Positions 51,572 to 60,952 of a stretch of DNA of 64,000 nt are shown here, one piece after another (positions within the stretch are counted from its first letter, which is position 1; each line of letters begins with the position of its first letter). Source of the DNA: Hyphococcus aureus (GTDB taxonomy: Bacteria > Pseudomonadota > Alphaproteobacteria > Caulobacterales > Parvularculaceae); assembly GCF_042643165.1 (NCBI RefSeq), contig NZ_JBHRSH010000001.1, positions 1 through 64,000 of the forward strand. Reading direction: 5' to 3'. The notes beneath the pieces were generated by a model. The model made no database searches. It saw nothing but the letters and a program-made list of their open reading frames with translations, and was not told the origin of the DNA. Both the position numbers and the translations under genes were made by a program.

Positions 51572-53029
51572 CTAGTCAAAAAGCCGGGGCTGGCGCGGCC
51601 CGGGCCCTGATTTCTGAGATTTATTCTCTGATTTCTTTGCGGTTTTTTGAGGGCTCCCTTCCGCGCTATCCCGGCTGACGTCACCATCGAAACGGATCGC
51701 GCGGACGCCGTCTGCGAACTGGATTTCGCCGCCGGCGCCGGAGGCGGCGTCGCCAGCCCGGCGGATGAGAGCCCCATCGGCGCCGCGCACCAGCGCAAAA
51801 CCCCGGTCGAGCACATTCTGATAGGAGACAGCGGCGAGCACCCGCGCCGAAGCGGCCAGCCGCGAACGCCGGTCGACAATGATCCGGTCGGTGCGATCGG
51901 CGACGCGCGACCAGAGCGTCGCGATTTTGTTTTCCCGTGTTGCAAACCCGTGGGCGAGCAAATTTGGCGTCAGCCGCCCGCTGGTCCGCGCCAGCGAGGT
52001 GAGCGCCGTGTCCAGCCGGCCGCGCAATCCTGAGCGCAACCCATCGGACGCGCGATCGAGCCGCTGCGTCGCCGCGCCGAGAATATCTTCCGGACGACCA
52101 AGACCGCGCGCCGCAGACAACAGCGCCGAGCGCCGCGTTTCAAAAAGCCGTTCAACGGCGCCCGTAAACCGGCGCTCTTTATTCAACAGCTCGCTCAACA
52201 GTTCCGAGCGCACCGGCACCGCGAACTCCGCCGCCGCTGTCGGGGTTGGCGCACGCTTATCCGATACAAAGTCAATCAGCGTCGTATCGGTTTCATGCCC
52301 CACCGCAGAGATCAACGGAATCTCGCTCGCCGCCGCGGCGCGGGCGACAACTTCCTCGTTGAAGCACCAGAGATCTTCCAGCGAGCCGCCGCCGCGGGCC
52401 ACGATCAAAACATCCGGACGCGGAACATCGCCGTCAGGGGAAAGCGCATTGAACCCGCGAATCGCTTCCGCGATTTTTTCTTCCGCGCCCCTGCCCTGCA
52501 CCAAGGTCGGCCAGACAATCACATGACGCGGGAAACGCTCCCGCAGGCGGTGGAGAATGTCGCGGATCACCGCGCCCGAGGGGGAGGTCACAACCCCGAT
52601 CACTTCCGGCAGAAAGGGCAGCGGTTTTTTTCGCTCAGGCGCGAACAGCCCCTCAGCGCCGAGTTTTTTCTTGCGCTCTTCAAAAAGCGCCATCAACGCG
52701 CCGACGCCGGCAGGCTCAAGCGAATCAATGATGAGTTGATAGCGCGACTGGCCGGGGAAAGTGCTCATCCGGCCGGTGGCGACGACCTCCATCCCCTGCT
52801 CCGGGTTAATGGAAAGACGCGCAGCGTTGCCTTTCCACATGACGCCGGAAATGACTGATTTGTCATCTTTGAGATCGAGATACATGTGGCCCGACGCCGC
52901 TCTGGTGCAGCGTCCAAGCTCGCCTTTGACACGAACCAGCCCGAAAGCGTCTTCAATGGTCCGCTTTACGGCGCCGGATAGCTCCGAAACACTATATTCA
53001 TGCAAATTGCCGGGAGTTCTGTCACTCAT
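51572..53029 (-). CDS. xseA: Exodeoxyribonuclease VII large subunit
   Basis: This 485-residue protein has the N-terminal OB fold (V-R-V-K-G-E-L near 32-38, M-W-K-G-N near 64-68), the conserved catalytic domain (G-V-V-T-S-P-S-G-A-V-I-R-D near 146-158; A-R-G-G-G-S-L-E-D-L-W near 212-222; G-H-E-T-D near 244-248) and a long helical C-terminal part. With the small subunit XseB (not in this window) it degrades single-stranded DNA. Start at the ATG 53029 or 53032. Confidence 0.96.
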   Translation of the reverse strand: MSDRTPGNLHEYSVSELSGAVKRTIEDAFGLVRVKGELGRCTRAASGHMYLDLKDDKSVISGVMWKGNAARLSINPEQGMEVVATGRMSTFPGQSRYQLIIDSLEPAGVGALMALFEERKKKLGAEGLFAPERKKPLPFLPEVIGVVTSPSGAVIRDILHRLRERFPRHVIVWPTLVQGRGAEEKIAEAIRGFNALSPDGDVPRPDVLIVARGGGSLEDLWCFNEEVVARAAAASEIPLISAVGHETDTTLIDFVSDKRAPTPTAAAEFAVPVRSELLSELLNKERRFTGAVERLFETRRSALLSAARGLGRPEDILGAATQRLDRASDGLRSGLRGRLDTALTSLARTSGRLTPNLLAHGFATRENKIATLWSRVADRTDRIIVDRRSRLAASARVLAAVSYQNVLDRGFALVRGADGALIRRAGDAASGAGGEIQFADGVRAIRFDGDVSRDSAEGSPQKTAKKSENKSQKSGPGPRQPRLFD

Positions 53030-53332
53030 CATTTCATGTTAAAGCATGTTTTTCGCGACGGGATAAGGGTGGCGGCGTCGCGAAATCTCACTGCAAAAAA
53101 TTGTTTTCCGGCGCCCTTTTCTGTGTTGCAGATCACAGTCCTGTAAAGCGTATGTCCGGTACAGGGCGCAACGATTGTTGGCTTTCCAAATTCGGGCGCC
53201 GTTCAGGCGCCATTTCGGGTTCGGAGCCCTAACCAAAGTCAGTATCATTACAAGCGGCTGTCCCCTAGGCAGCCAGACCGCGCCGACCCCGGCGAACACG
53301 AACAACGAAATATCCCGAGAGGGGGAGAGACT
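53030..53332. other. Divergent intergenic region xseA / TPR gene
   Basis: This holds no gene that I can support. It should contain the promoters of the two divergent genes; the segment before 53333 ends with the ribosome site gagagggggagagact. I cannot place -10/-35 elements with confidence. Confidence 0.4.
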
Positions 53333-55126
53333 ATGAATAAGAAATTTCTGATCGGCGCCGCCGCAGCCGCTATTGCGCTCGGCGGACTTGGCGTCAACAG
53401 CCGCTACATTTCCGGAGAACAGGAAATGGCCGCAGCGCCGTTCCTGCATCCGCTCCTGATTGCACGCGCCGCCTGCGGCGAAGAGAATGGCGCGCTTTCC
53501 AAACGCCGCGCCTTTTTCATCCGCGCCGCCAACGCCTACGCCGCGCAAAACGAGCAAACCGATACGGGCGCCATGCTGCGTTCGGGCCTCGACGCCATTT
53601 CCTATGACGTAACGACATCGAAACCGGAAGCGCAGGCCTGGTTCAATCAGGGTCTCGCCTATACCTATAATTTCAATCATGGCGAGGCGATCAACGCATT
53701 CAAGCGCGCGCAGGAAATCGATCCCGATTGCGCCATGTGTTACTGGGGCGAAGCCTTCGCGCTCGGCCCCAATATCAACGCACCCATGGGCGAGGAAGCC
53801 GTCGCGCCTGCATATGCAGCATTGCAAAAGGCGATGTCCTTGCGCAGCAACGCGAGCGAAAAAGAAAAGGCGATCATCAACGCGCTTCACTATCGCTATT
53901 CCGAAGTCCAGCCCGATGACCGCTCCAAACTCGACAACGCTTTCGCCGACGCCATGGACCAGGTCGCAACAGATTATCCTGATGACGACTTTATCGCCGC
54001 GCTCGCCGCAGAAGCGAATATGGATACGCAGGCCTGGGATTACTGGGCCGATGGCGGCCGCACGCCGAAAGGCCGGACAGCCCGCACCGTCTCGCTGATC
54101 GAAGGCGTGCTAGCGCGCAATCCCGATCATCCGGCTGCGATCCATCTTTACATTCACATGACCGAAGCCTCGCGCGATCCCTATCGCGCCGTTGCCCATG
54201 CAAAACGCCTCGCCGGTCTTGCGCCCGGCCTCGGCCATCTCATCCACATGCCGTCGCACACCTATTATGTCGTCGGACGGTTCAAGGAATCGCTTGAGCA
54301 GAATATCGACGCGGTTGCAGCGGATGAAGCCTATCTCGACAGCGCCGATGCGTCGGTGATGTATGAATATGGCTACTTCACCCACAATATTCACTTCGCC
54401 CTGACCTCTGCGCAGATGGCCGGCGATGACGCGACCGCCCTCGCCATGGCGAAAAAACTCGATGAGAAGCTGCCGGTGGAAATGGCGAGCGCAGCGCCAT
54501 TCGTGCAGCCGATCAAAGCCGCGCCCTATTACGCCATGGTGCAGTTCGCAGCGCCTGAAGATATTCTGGCGTTAGAAGATCCGGGCGACGCCATGCCGTT
54601 CCTGCAGGGCGCATGGCGTTACGCCCGCGGCGAAGCCTACGCAAAAATGGGCGACGCGGCGGCGGCCATGAAAGAAGCCGAGGCGATCAGCGCTATCGTC
54701 GCCGAGGCGGATTTATCTCCGCTCATAGGCGGCGGCGTTCCCGCAATGGAAGTCCTCAACATTGCGCGCCTCACCGTAATCGCGCGCGCCAGCGCCGTGC
54801 AAGGCGATCTCGCCAGCGCGATTGAAGCGATGGAAGAAGCCGTCGCCATTCAGGAAAACATTCCTTACATGGAGCCGCCCTGGTGGTATTACCCTTCCGC
54901 GCAATCGCTCGCGGGATATTTGCTGCAGGACGGACAGGCTGAACGCGCCGAACAGCTTTTCATCGAAACGCTGTCGGAAAGCCCGAACAACGCCTGGGTG
55001 CTTTACGGCCTCGCCGAAAGCTACAAGGCGCAGGGCGACAAGAACGCGGCGAAATACGCCACCGCCCTGTTCAAGGACGCGTGGATCGGCGGGAAAAAGT
55101 CCTATCCCGGCGTCGCTGATCTCTAA
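53333..55126 (+). CDS. TPR-repeat protein with N-terminal signal or anchor
   Basis: This 597-residue protein has a hydrophobic N-terminus (L-I-G-A-A-A-A-A-I-A-L-G-G near 5-17) and then tetratricopeptide-like helices, e.g. A-W-F-N-Q-G-L-A-Y-T-Y-N-F-N-H near 101-115, C-A-M-C-Y-W-G-E-A near 134-142, and more repeats at the C-terminus (Y-G-L-A-E-S-Y-K-A-Q-G-D). H-L-Y-I-H-M-T-E-A near 266-274 is also typical of this group of exported TPR proteins. Function is unknown; periplasmic protein interaction is likely. A strong terminator follows. Confidence 0.85.
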   Translation: MNKKFLIGAAAAAIALGGLGVNSRYISGEQEMAAAPFLHPLLIARAACGEENGALSKRRAFFIRAANAYAAQNEQTDTGAMLRSGLDAISYDVTTSKPEAQAWFNQGLAYTYNFNHGEAINAFKRAQEIDPDCAMCYWGEAFALGPNINAPMGEEAVAPAYAALQKAMSLRSNASEKEKAIINALHYRYSEVQPDDRSKLDNAFADAMDQVATDYPDDDFIAALAAEANMDTQAWDYWADGGRTPKGRTARTVSLIEGVLARNPDHPAAIHLYIHMTEASRDPYRAVAHAKRLAGLAPGLGHLIHMPSHTYYVVGRFKESLEQNIDAVAADEAYLDSADASVMYEYGYFTHNIHFALTSAQMAGDDATALAMAKKLDEKLPVEMASAAPFVQPIKAAPYYAMVQFAAPEDILALEDPGDAMPFLQGAWRYARGEAYAKMGDAAAAMKEAEAISAIVAEADLSPLIGGGVPAMEVLNIARLTVIARASAVQGDLASAIEAMEEAVAIQENIPYMEPPWWYYPSAQSLAGYLLQDGQAERAEQLFIETLSESPNNAWVLYGLAESYKAQGDKNAAKYATALFKDAWIGGKKSYPGVADL

Positions 55127-55171
55127 AATCCCTCAGTCCGCGCTGTTTTGCCCCTCGCGCGGACCCTGCGA

Positions 55172-55211
55172 TCACTCCAAACTCCCTTCCGGAGTTTGGA
55201 GTGATTTTTTT
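55172..55211 (+). terminator. Intrinsic terminator adjoining the sulfite dehydrogenase start codon
   Basis: A perfect 14-bp stem (tcactccaaactcc, loop cttcc, ggagtttggagtga) is followed by seven T, ending directly before the ATG at 55212. It should terminate the TPR transcript. The 3' arm contains the only GGAG near the downstream start, so the same hairpin could also hide that ribosome site in read-through RNA. Confidence 0.85.
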
Positions 55212-56459
55212 ATGAGCCATCCGTCAGGCGACCAGCCCCAACACAATCTCTCCCGCCGCGCATTGTTCACCGGCGCGGGAACCGCCGCCTTTGCCGCAGC
55301 GCTTGGCCTGCCCATTCCTTTCGCCCGCTTCCTGCCGGAAGGCGTGATCCCGGTGGCGCTGGCGCAGGACGGGCTGAGCGGCAAGGAAGGACTGACCATT
55401 CTCGGCGACCGGCCTCTCAACGCTGAAACGCCGGTGCATCTGCTCGATGAAAATGTCACCTCAGCCGCGCATATGTTCGTGCGCAATAACGGCCTGACGC
55501 CATCGCTGACTGATGAAGACATTGCGAACTGGACATTATCTATCGATGGTGAGGTCGAAAGACCGCTGACTTTATCCCTCGACGATCTGCGCGGCGACTT
55601 CCAGCAGGTGGCGTTGCAGCTGCAGATTGAATGCGGCGGCAATGGCCGAAAATTCATTACGCCGGCGGCGCGCGGCAATCAATGGAGTTTCGGCGCCGTC
55701 TCCTGCGCGGAATGGACGGGCGTGCGGTTGAGCGATGTGCTGAGCCGCGCGGGTCTAAAGCGCTCCGCGGTCTATACCGGTCACTACAGCGCCGATCTTC
55801 ATCTCTCTGGCGATCCGGAAAAACATGCAATCTCCCGCGGCGTTCCCATTGCAAAAGCAATGGAGCCACACACCATCATCGCGCACGCCATGAATGGCGA
55901 CGACATCCCCCTGCTTAACGGGCATCCCTTGCGGTTGATCGCACCGGGCTGGCCGGGATCGTGTTCGCAAAAATGGCTGACGCGCATTGCCGTTCTCGAT
56001 CATGAACATGACGGCGAGAAAATGACCGGCCAGTCCTATCGCATTCCTAAAACGCCGGTGGCGCCGGGCACCGAAGTCGCAGACGCCGATATGAAGATCA
56101 TTGAATCGATGCCCGTGAAATCAATCATCACCGCGCCGCAGACCGGCCATCGCGTACAGGCTGGCGATGTTTTCGAAGTCCACGGCCATGCCTGGGCCGG
56201 CGATAATGACGTTGCGGCGATGGATGTTTCCATTGATTTCGGCGCCACTTGGGCGCGCGCGGATTTAACCCGCCCCGTCAACCGCTATGCCTGGCAGCAT
56301 TGGCGGGCGGACCTGACCTTGCCTCAGCATGGCTATTACGAAGTGTGGGCGCGGGCGACAGACAATGACGGCCGGATGCAGCCGGCGACGCAACCGGGCT
56401 GGAACCCGCGCGGTTATCTCAACAATCTGATGCATCGCATTGCGGTCTTCGCGCTGTGA
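55212..56459 (+). CDS. Sulfite dehydrogenase-like molybdoenzyme (SoxC/SorA family)
   Basis: This 415-residue protein has a twin-arginine signal (L-S-R-R-A-L-F-T-G-A-G near 14-24) for folded export to the periplasm. The sulfite oxidase Moco domain follows; the Mo-ligating Cys is in L-Q-I-E-C-G-G-N-G-R near 136-145. The C-terminal dimerisation domain is of the Mo-co_dimer type (V-A-A-M-D-V-S-I-D-F-G-A-T-W near 334-347). It is coupled to a cytochrome gene (GTGA overlap), which probably takes the electrons. The open frame continues upstream to 54822 inside the TPR gene and is not part of the product. Confidence 0.92.
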   Translation: MSHPSGDQPQHNLSRRALFTGAGTAAFAAALGLPIPFARFLPEGVIPVALAQDGLSGKEGLTILGDRPLNAETPVHLLDENVTSAAHMFVRNNGLTPSLTDEDIANWTLSIDGEVERPLTLSLDDLRGDFQQVALQLQIECGGNGRKFITPAARGNQWSFGAVSCAEWTGVRLSDVLSRAGLKRSAVYTGHYSADLHLSGDPEKHAISRGVPIAKAMEPHTIIAHAMNGDDIPLLNGHPLRLIAPGWPGSCSQKWLTRIAVLDHEHDGEKMTGQSYRIPKTPVAPGTEVADADMKIIESMPVKSIITAPQTGHRVQAGDVFEVHGHAWAGDNDVAAMDVSIDFGATWARADLTRPVNRYAWQHWRADLTLPQHGYYEVWARATDNDGRMQPATQPGWNPRGYLNNLMHRIAVFAL

Positions 56460-56941
56460 CGTCCGCACAAGACATGCTCGCGCGCATCGCCACCATGGCC
56501 GCTATGATTTTCGCCATCGTCATTCTTGTGCGGCTGTTCAGCAGCGAAAAACCGGCGGCGCCGGCCCCATCTCATGAACCGGCCGCGACTGTCGAAAGCG
56601 ACATGGCGGAAAGCGTGGAAGAGGTATGGAACGGTGAGATAAACTATGCGCCCGCTTATGCAGCGCTTAATCCTTATGCGGATATTGCCGCCTCAACAAC
56701 TGCTTCTGTGTTCGATCCACATGACGAATATAGGGGTCTCCCACGGAGCGCTGGCGTTGATAGCGTCGCCGCCTGGTGCAGCGCCTGTCACACGCTGCAA
56801 ATTGTGATGCAACAAAGCCAAAGCCGCGACGGCTGGGATTACCTGCTTCACTGGATGGTGGACAAACAGGGCATGGCCGAGCCGCCAGCGGACACGCGGG
56901 CGGAGATTCTCGATTACCTGTCGCGGGAATTCAGCGAATAA
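56456..56941 (+). CDS. Membrane-anchored cytochrome c-type subunit of the sulfite dehydrogenase
   Basis: This 161-residue protein starts at a GTG overlapping the preceding stop. It has an N-terminal membrane helix (about 13-28), a polar linker and one heme c motif C-S-A-C-H near 108-112; a later Met (H-W-M-V-D or K-Q-G-M-A) may be the sixth ligand. It resembles SorB-type electron acceptors but keeps a membrane anchor. Confidence 0.85.
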   Translation: MTSAQDMLARIATMAAMIFAIVILVRLFSSEKPAAPAPSHEPAATVESDMAESVEEVWNGEINYAPAYAALNPYADIAASTTASVFDPHDEYRGLPRSAGVDSVAAWCSACHTLQIVMQQSQSRDGWDYLLHWMVDKQGMAEPPADTRAEILDYLSREFSE

Positions 56942-57148
56942 TCAGTCGGCGCGATGCGCCAGCGCCGATTGCAAGATCCAGAACCCGGCGGCGGCGCCAA
57001 GCAAGGCGGAAACCACAAAGGTTCCGTTCTGCATTGCCGCGCCAAGATGAGCCGCCGCAGCGCTCGCCCATAAAATCGCCTCTGCAAAGGCAAAGCTTTC
57101 CGACGCCACCAATACAACAAGAGCGGCGATCCCGATTTTTTCCAGCAT
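56942..57148 (-). CDS. Small two-helix membrane protein
   Basis: From the ATG at 57148 (CGGAG 7 bp upstream) this gives 68 residues with helices at about 6-28 and 42-60 and a short polar tail. The open frame extends to 57313, but the extra part is arginine-rich and overlaps the neighbouring gene's end. No family recognised. It follows the EPE-repeat protein on the same strand and may be co-transcribed. Confidence 0.6.
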   Translation of the reverse strand: MLEKIGIAALVVLVASESFAFAEAILWASAAAAHLGAAMQNGTFVVSALLGAAAGFWILQSALAHRAD

Positions 57149-57228
57149 TGTAAACTCCGCAAAAAATGCTGGCGGGGATTTGGGGAGACGCTCCACCGCC
57201 CGCCAATCACGAATTGTTTCTGCGGGCC

Positions 57229-58674
57229 TTAATCGTCGTCGTCCTCGCGAATTTGCTCGCCAATCTCGTCGAGTTCCTTCTGGGAATACTCGCCATTCTC
57301 CCGCAAGGTCCATGACGGCTCGAACGCTTTCGGACCAATGCCGGGCCGGTTACCCTCGACCCCGCGCATGAGATTGTCGTCGCCAGCGTCAGGCAGATTA
57401 TTGACGCCATCCTGGGTGCGGCGGAAATCCTGCAGCGCTTCCACCTCCCCATAGTCGCGTTGCTCGCGCAGCGTTCTGACGACGGGCCCGGCTGTTGGTC
57501 CGGCAACGCCGCGCTGACGGTCGCCTTTCAACAGCTCGGTCGCACGGCTCCAATCCTCGCCGCTGGCGCCCGGGCGCCATCCTGAACGGATTTCGGTGCG
57601 GCCCGCGCATTCGGCCTGCTTGTCTTCATTGTCGAATTCTTCGGGACAGAAAATGGCGACCACCCCGGAATCTCCCGGCAGGATCGCCGCGGCGCCTTCG
57701 GGCAATTCTGCGCCCCCTTCCATGCCGGGAAGCGCAACGCGAGGCATGGTAAAGGTCCGGCGTCCGAAGACCGGCTCTTCATCGAACATGTCGTCATTGA
57801 CGGGCGCCTCCTCGACAATTTCTTCTGGCGCTTCGGCGAGCACAGGGTCTTCGGGCTCGGCGTCCTCGCCCTCGGCTTCGGTTTCGCTGTCATCGAGACC
57901 TTCCCCCTCCTCTTCGCCGACAATTTCGTCGAGGCCGGCGACCGGTTCTGTTTCCGGCTCAACCTCAACCAGCGGCTGCTCGGACTCAGGCTCAGGCTGC
58001 AGCGGCTCGTCTTCGGGCGCCGGCGCCAGAACATCGTCCCGCGCCGTCGGCACGGGGTCGGGAATAAACGGCTCCGGGTCTTCCGCCGGCGGCGCGAATT
58101 GCGGCTCCAGATCGAGATTGAGTTCCGGCAGCGCCTCGGGAACCGGTTCCGGCTCAAACGCCTCAACAATTTCCGGCTCAGGCTCTGGTTCCGGTTCTGG
58201 CTCGGGCTCAGGCTCCGGTTCTGGCTCAGGTTGGGGCTCCGGTTCCTCAATCAGATCGGGCGCAGGTTCAGGTTCGGGCTCCTCGACAATTTCAGGTTCT
58301 GGCTCGGGCTCTGGTTCGGACTCCGGTTCCGGCTGGGGGTCGAGATCGGGATCGCGCAGGGGCAGATCGAGGGGCAATGGCTCCACCAGCGTCACCTGAA
58401 TGAAGTCGCTTGGCGCATTGGGGATCCAGATTCGCACTTTCGCGAAGGTCGACAGCAGCGTCAGGACAATGAGATTGATGGCGATGGCGAGCGAGATCGA
58501 AGCCCGCCGGCGGCGTTTATCCGTCGCGCCGAGATAATCGAGGAAACGCGCGCTTGTCCGGCCCCAGGGCCCGTAAAACTTTCCCCAGCCTGCCCGCAGA
58601 CGACTCAGCCCTGAGCGCAACAGCGCGCGTGGCGGCGGTTTTTTTCCCGCTTCCTGTGTCTTCGGGTGTTCCAT
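57229..58674 (-). CDS. Acidic Glu-Pro-repeat envelope protein (TonB/TolA-like topology)
   Basis: This 481-residue protein has a basic cytoplasmic N-terminus (about 1-60), one membrane helix (I-S-L-A-I-A-I-N-L-I-V-L-T-L-L near 62-76), then a very long E-P repeat (about 100-260, many E-P-E-P units) that could span the periplasm, and an acidic C-terminal part ending D-D-D-D. TonB spacers use K-P/E-P repeats and end in a TonB domain; I see no such domain here. Its two Cys in the C-terminal half (F-C-P-E-E and A-E-C-A-G) could pair. It may be a TonB-like or TolA-like linker of unknown partner. Confidence 0.75.
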   Translation of the reverse strand: MEHPKTQEAGKKPPPRALLRSGLSRLRAGWGKFYGPWGRTSARFLDYLGATDKRRRRASISLAIAINLIVLTLLSTFAKVRIWIPNAPSDFIQVTLVEPLPLDLPLRDPDLDPQPEPESEPEPEPEPEIVEEPEPEPAPDLIEEPEPQPEPEPEPEPEPEPEPEPEPEIVEAFEPEPVPEALPELNLDLEPQFAPPAEDPEPFIPDPVPTARDDVLAPAPEDEPLQPEPESEQPLVEVEPETEPVAGLDEIVGEEEGEGLDDSETEAEGEDAEPEDPVLAEAPEEIVEEAPVNDDMFDEEPVFGRRTFTMPRVALPGMEGGAELPEGAAAILPGDSGVVAIFCPEEFDNEDKQAECAGRTEIRSGWRPGASGEDWSRATELLKGDRQRGVAGPTAGPVVRTLREQRDYGEVEALQDFRRTQDGVNNLPDAGDDNLMRGVEGNRPGIGPKAFEPSWTLRENGEYSQKELDEIGEQIREDDDD

Positions 58675-58775
58675 CATGCGACAAAGCGGTCGTGGGTCGG
58701 ACGGTGAAGGGTTGGGCGTTGATCGCGAGAATGCCGCCGCTTAAATCCACGATGCGAAGCAAGGAGAACGGCCAA

Positions 58776-60065
58776 GTGAAAGTCCTGTTGGTTGGCGGCG
58801 GCGGCAGAGAGCACGCGCTGGGCTGGAAAATCGCGCAAAGCCCGGAATTGTCAAAGCTCTATCTGGCGCCTGGAAGCGCGGGGCTCAATCACCTTGGCGA
58901 AAAATTGTCCTTCGGAGACGGCGATATTAAGGCGATTGCTGATTTCGCCGCCGAAAACGCCATTGACCTTGTTGTGGTTGGTCCCGAAGCCCCGCTGGCC
59001 GCCGGGCTTGCCGATCTCCTGAAGGTGAAGGGCGTCCCCTGTTTCGGGCCATCCAAAGCCGCCGCCGCGCTCGAATCCTCCAAAAGTTTCATGAAAGAGG
59101 TCTCCAGCGCCGCAGGCGCCCCAACGGCGGCCTATGGCCGCTTCACCGAAATCGCCTCCGCCAAAGCCTTTCTGCGCGAGCAGACGGCGCCTTATGTCAT
59201 CAAGGCGGACGGCCTCGCCGCCGGCAAGGGTGTTGTCATCGCCGAGAATATCAAAGACGCCGACGACGCCATTGAAGAGATGCTCGGCGGACGTTTTGGC
59301 GAGGCGAGCGAAGCCATCGTCATTGAGGAGTTCATGCGCGGCGAGGAAGCGAGTTTCTTCGCCATTACGGACGGCGAAAACATTCTGCCGCTGATCGACG
59401 CGCAAGATCACAAACGCGCCTATGACGGCGACAAAGGCCCGAACACCGGCGGCATGGGCGCCTATTCCCCGGCGCCGGTTTTCACCGAAAAAGTCCGTGA
59501 GCGGACAATGAAAGAGATCATCGAACCGGTCGTCGCGGAAATGAAAAAGCGCGGCGCGCCCTATGTGGGCGTTCTCTATGCCGGGTTGATGATCGAGGAT
59601 GAAAAGCCCCGCCTGATCGAATTCAACGCGCGCTTCGGCGATCCGGAATGCCAGATCCTGATGCGGCGCCTGAACAGCGACGTGCTGCCGGTTTTGTACA
59701 AGGCTGCGACAGGCGCCTTGAAAGGCGTGACGCTCGACTGGTCCGAAGAGGCGGCGGCGCTCGTCGTCCTCGCCGCCGATGGCTATCCCGGCGCCTACAA
59801 AAAGGGATCATTCATCAAAGGCGTCGATGACGCTAACGCGCTTCCGGGCGTCTTTGTCTTCCATGCGGGCACAAAAGAACAGGACGGCGAACTCGTCTCC
59901 AATGGCGGGCGGGTGTTGAACGTGACCGCCACGGGCAAGGATATCCGGGAGGCGGTGACGCGCGCCTATGCCGGCGTCGACGCCATCGACTGGCCGGGCG
60001 GGTTCTATCGCAAGGACATTGGCTGGCGCGCCCTTGAGCGGGACGATGCGGAGCCGGCCAAATGA
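58776..60065 (+). CDS. purD: Phosphoribosylamine-glycine ligase
   Basis: This 429-residue enzyme makes GAR in purine synthesis. The start is GTG at 58776, with AAGGAGAA 6-7 bp upstream; the peptide begins V-K-V-L-L-V-G-G-G-G-R-E-H-A-L, the universal PurD N-terminus. The ATP-grasp domain shows K-A-D-G-L-A-A-G-K-G-V near 143-153, G-E-E-A-S-F-F-A near 194-201 and P-N-T-G-G-M-G-A-Y-S-P near 223-233; E-F-N-A-R-F-G-D-P-E-C near 286-296 is the metal site. It overlaps the hydrolase gene by ATGA. Confidence 0.97.
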   Translation: MKVLLVGGGGREHALGWKIAQSPELSKLYLAPGSAGLNHLGEKLSFGDGDIKAIADFAAENAIDLVVVGPEAPLAAGLADLLKVKGVPCFGPSKAAAALESSKSFMKEVSSAAGAPTAAYGRFTEIASAKAFLREQTAPYVIKADGLAAGKGVVIAENIKDADDAIEEMLGGRFGEASEAIVIEEFMRGEEASFFAITDGENILPLIDAQDHKRAYDGDKGPNTGGMGAYSPAPVFTEKVRERTMKEIIEPVVAEMKKRGAPYVGVLYAGLMIEDEKPRLIEFNARFGDPECQILMRRLNSDVLPVLYKAATGALKGVTLDWSEEAAALVVLAADGYPGAYKKGSFIKGVDDANALPGVFVFHAGTKEQDGELVSNGGRVLNVTATGKDIREAVTRAYAGVDAIDWPGGFYRKDIGWRALERDDAEPAK

Positions 60066-60952
60066 TCGCCCTGGACGAATGGCGAAAAGCGGCGCACGGC
60101 TTTGACTGCGCGGGACACCACATCGCCTATAGGGCGCCTGACCAGCCGGACCCGCAAAAGCCCTGGCTTTTGCTCATTCACGGCTTTCCCACCTCCTCCT
60201 GGGACTGGTCGGCGATGTGGCTGGCGCTGGAAGCGCATTTCAATCTCGCCGCCCTCGACATGCTCGGCTTCGGCCTTTCCGACAAACCGGCGGCGATCCG
60301 CTATTCCCTGCTTAATCAGGCGGACCTGCAGGAAGCGCTGCTCGAACATCTCGGCGTCGGCGAGGCGCATCTTCTTGTGCATGACTACGGCAACAGCGTC
60401 GGTCAGGAATTGCTCGCACGCCATAATGACCGCACACTGAGCTTTTCGCTGAAATCTCTTGTGTTCCTCAATGGCGGGCTCTTTCCCGAACAACACCGCG
60501 CGCGGCCGATCCAGAAACTGGGGCTGACGCCGCTTGGGCCCCTTCTCGGCATGATGCTGACGCGCGACAAGTTACGCGCGACTTTTGACCAGATTTTCGG
60601 ACCGGAAACCAAAGCCTCCGATGAAGAAATCGACGGCCACTGGGCGCTGATGAGCGAGAACAAAGGTCAGCGGGTTTTTCACAAGCTGTTGCAATATATC
60701 CCCGAACGCAAAGTGATGCGCTCGCGCTGGGTCGGCGCGCTCCAAGACACCGCCGTTCCGCTGCGCCTCATCAATGGCGGCGCGGACCCGGTCTCCGGCG
60801 CGCATCTTTATCACTATTATCTCGAACAGGTTCCGAACGCAGACGCCGTTCTATTTGACGACATCGGCCACTATCCGCAGACAGAGGCGCCGGACCTTGT
60901 TCTTTCCGCTTTTTTTGATTTCCACCGCAAGTTGAGGACTGTTTCCCCATGA
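60062..60952 (+). CDS. Alpha/beta-fold hydrolase (haloalkane-dehalogenase-like)
   Basis: This 296-residue protein has L-L-L-I-H-G-F-P-T-S-S-W-D-W near 36-49 (oxyanion region), a nucleophile elbow H-D-Y-G-N-S-V near 108-114 with Asp as nucleophile, and D-I-G-H-Y-P-Q-T-E-A-P near 270-280 carrying the catalytic His. An Asp nucleophile favours the haloalkane dehalogenase/epoxide hydrolase branch over esterases. Substrate is unknown. It overlaps purD upstream and the GDT1-like gene downstream (ATGA each). Confidence 0.88.
   Translation: MIALDEWRKAAHGFDCAGHHIAYRAPDQPDPQKPWLLLIHGFPTSSWDWSAMWLALEAHFNLAALDMLGFGLSDKPAAIRYSLLNQADLQEALLEHLGVGEAHLLVHDYGNSVGQELLARHNDRTLSFSLKSLVFLNGGLFPEQHRARPIQKLGLTPLGPLLGMMLTRDKLRATFDQIFGPETKASDEEIDGHWALMSENKGQRVFHKLLQYIPERKVMRSRWVGALQDTAVPLRLINGGADPVSGAHLYHYYLEQVPNADAVLFDDIGHYPQTEAPDLVLSAFFDFHRKLRTVSP

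Noticed and set aside
58120..58340. Possible tandem DNA repeat or CRISPR-like array
   Set aside because: The periodicity is due to Glu-Pro codons in one gene; no spacers or constant repeats.
57596..58399. Ser/Gly-repeat protein on the plus strand
   Set aside because: Exact antisense of the E-P repeat; repeats arise from the complementary codons.
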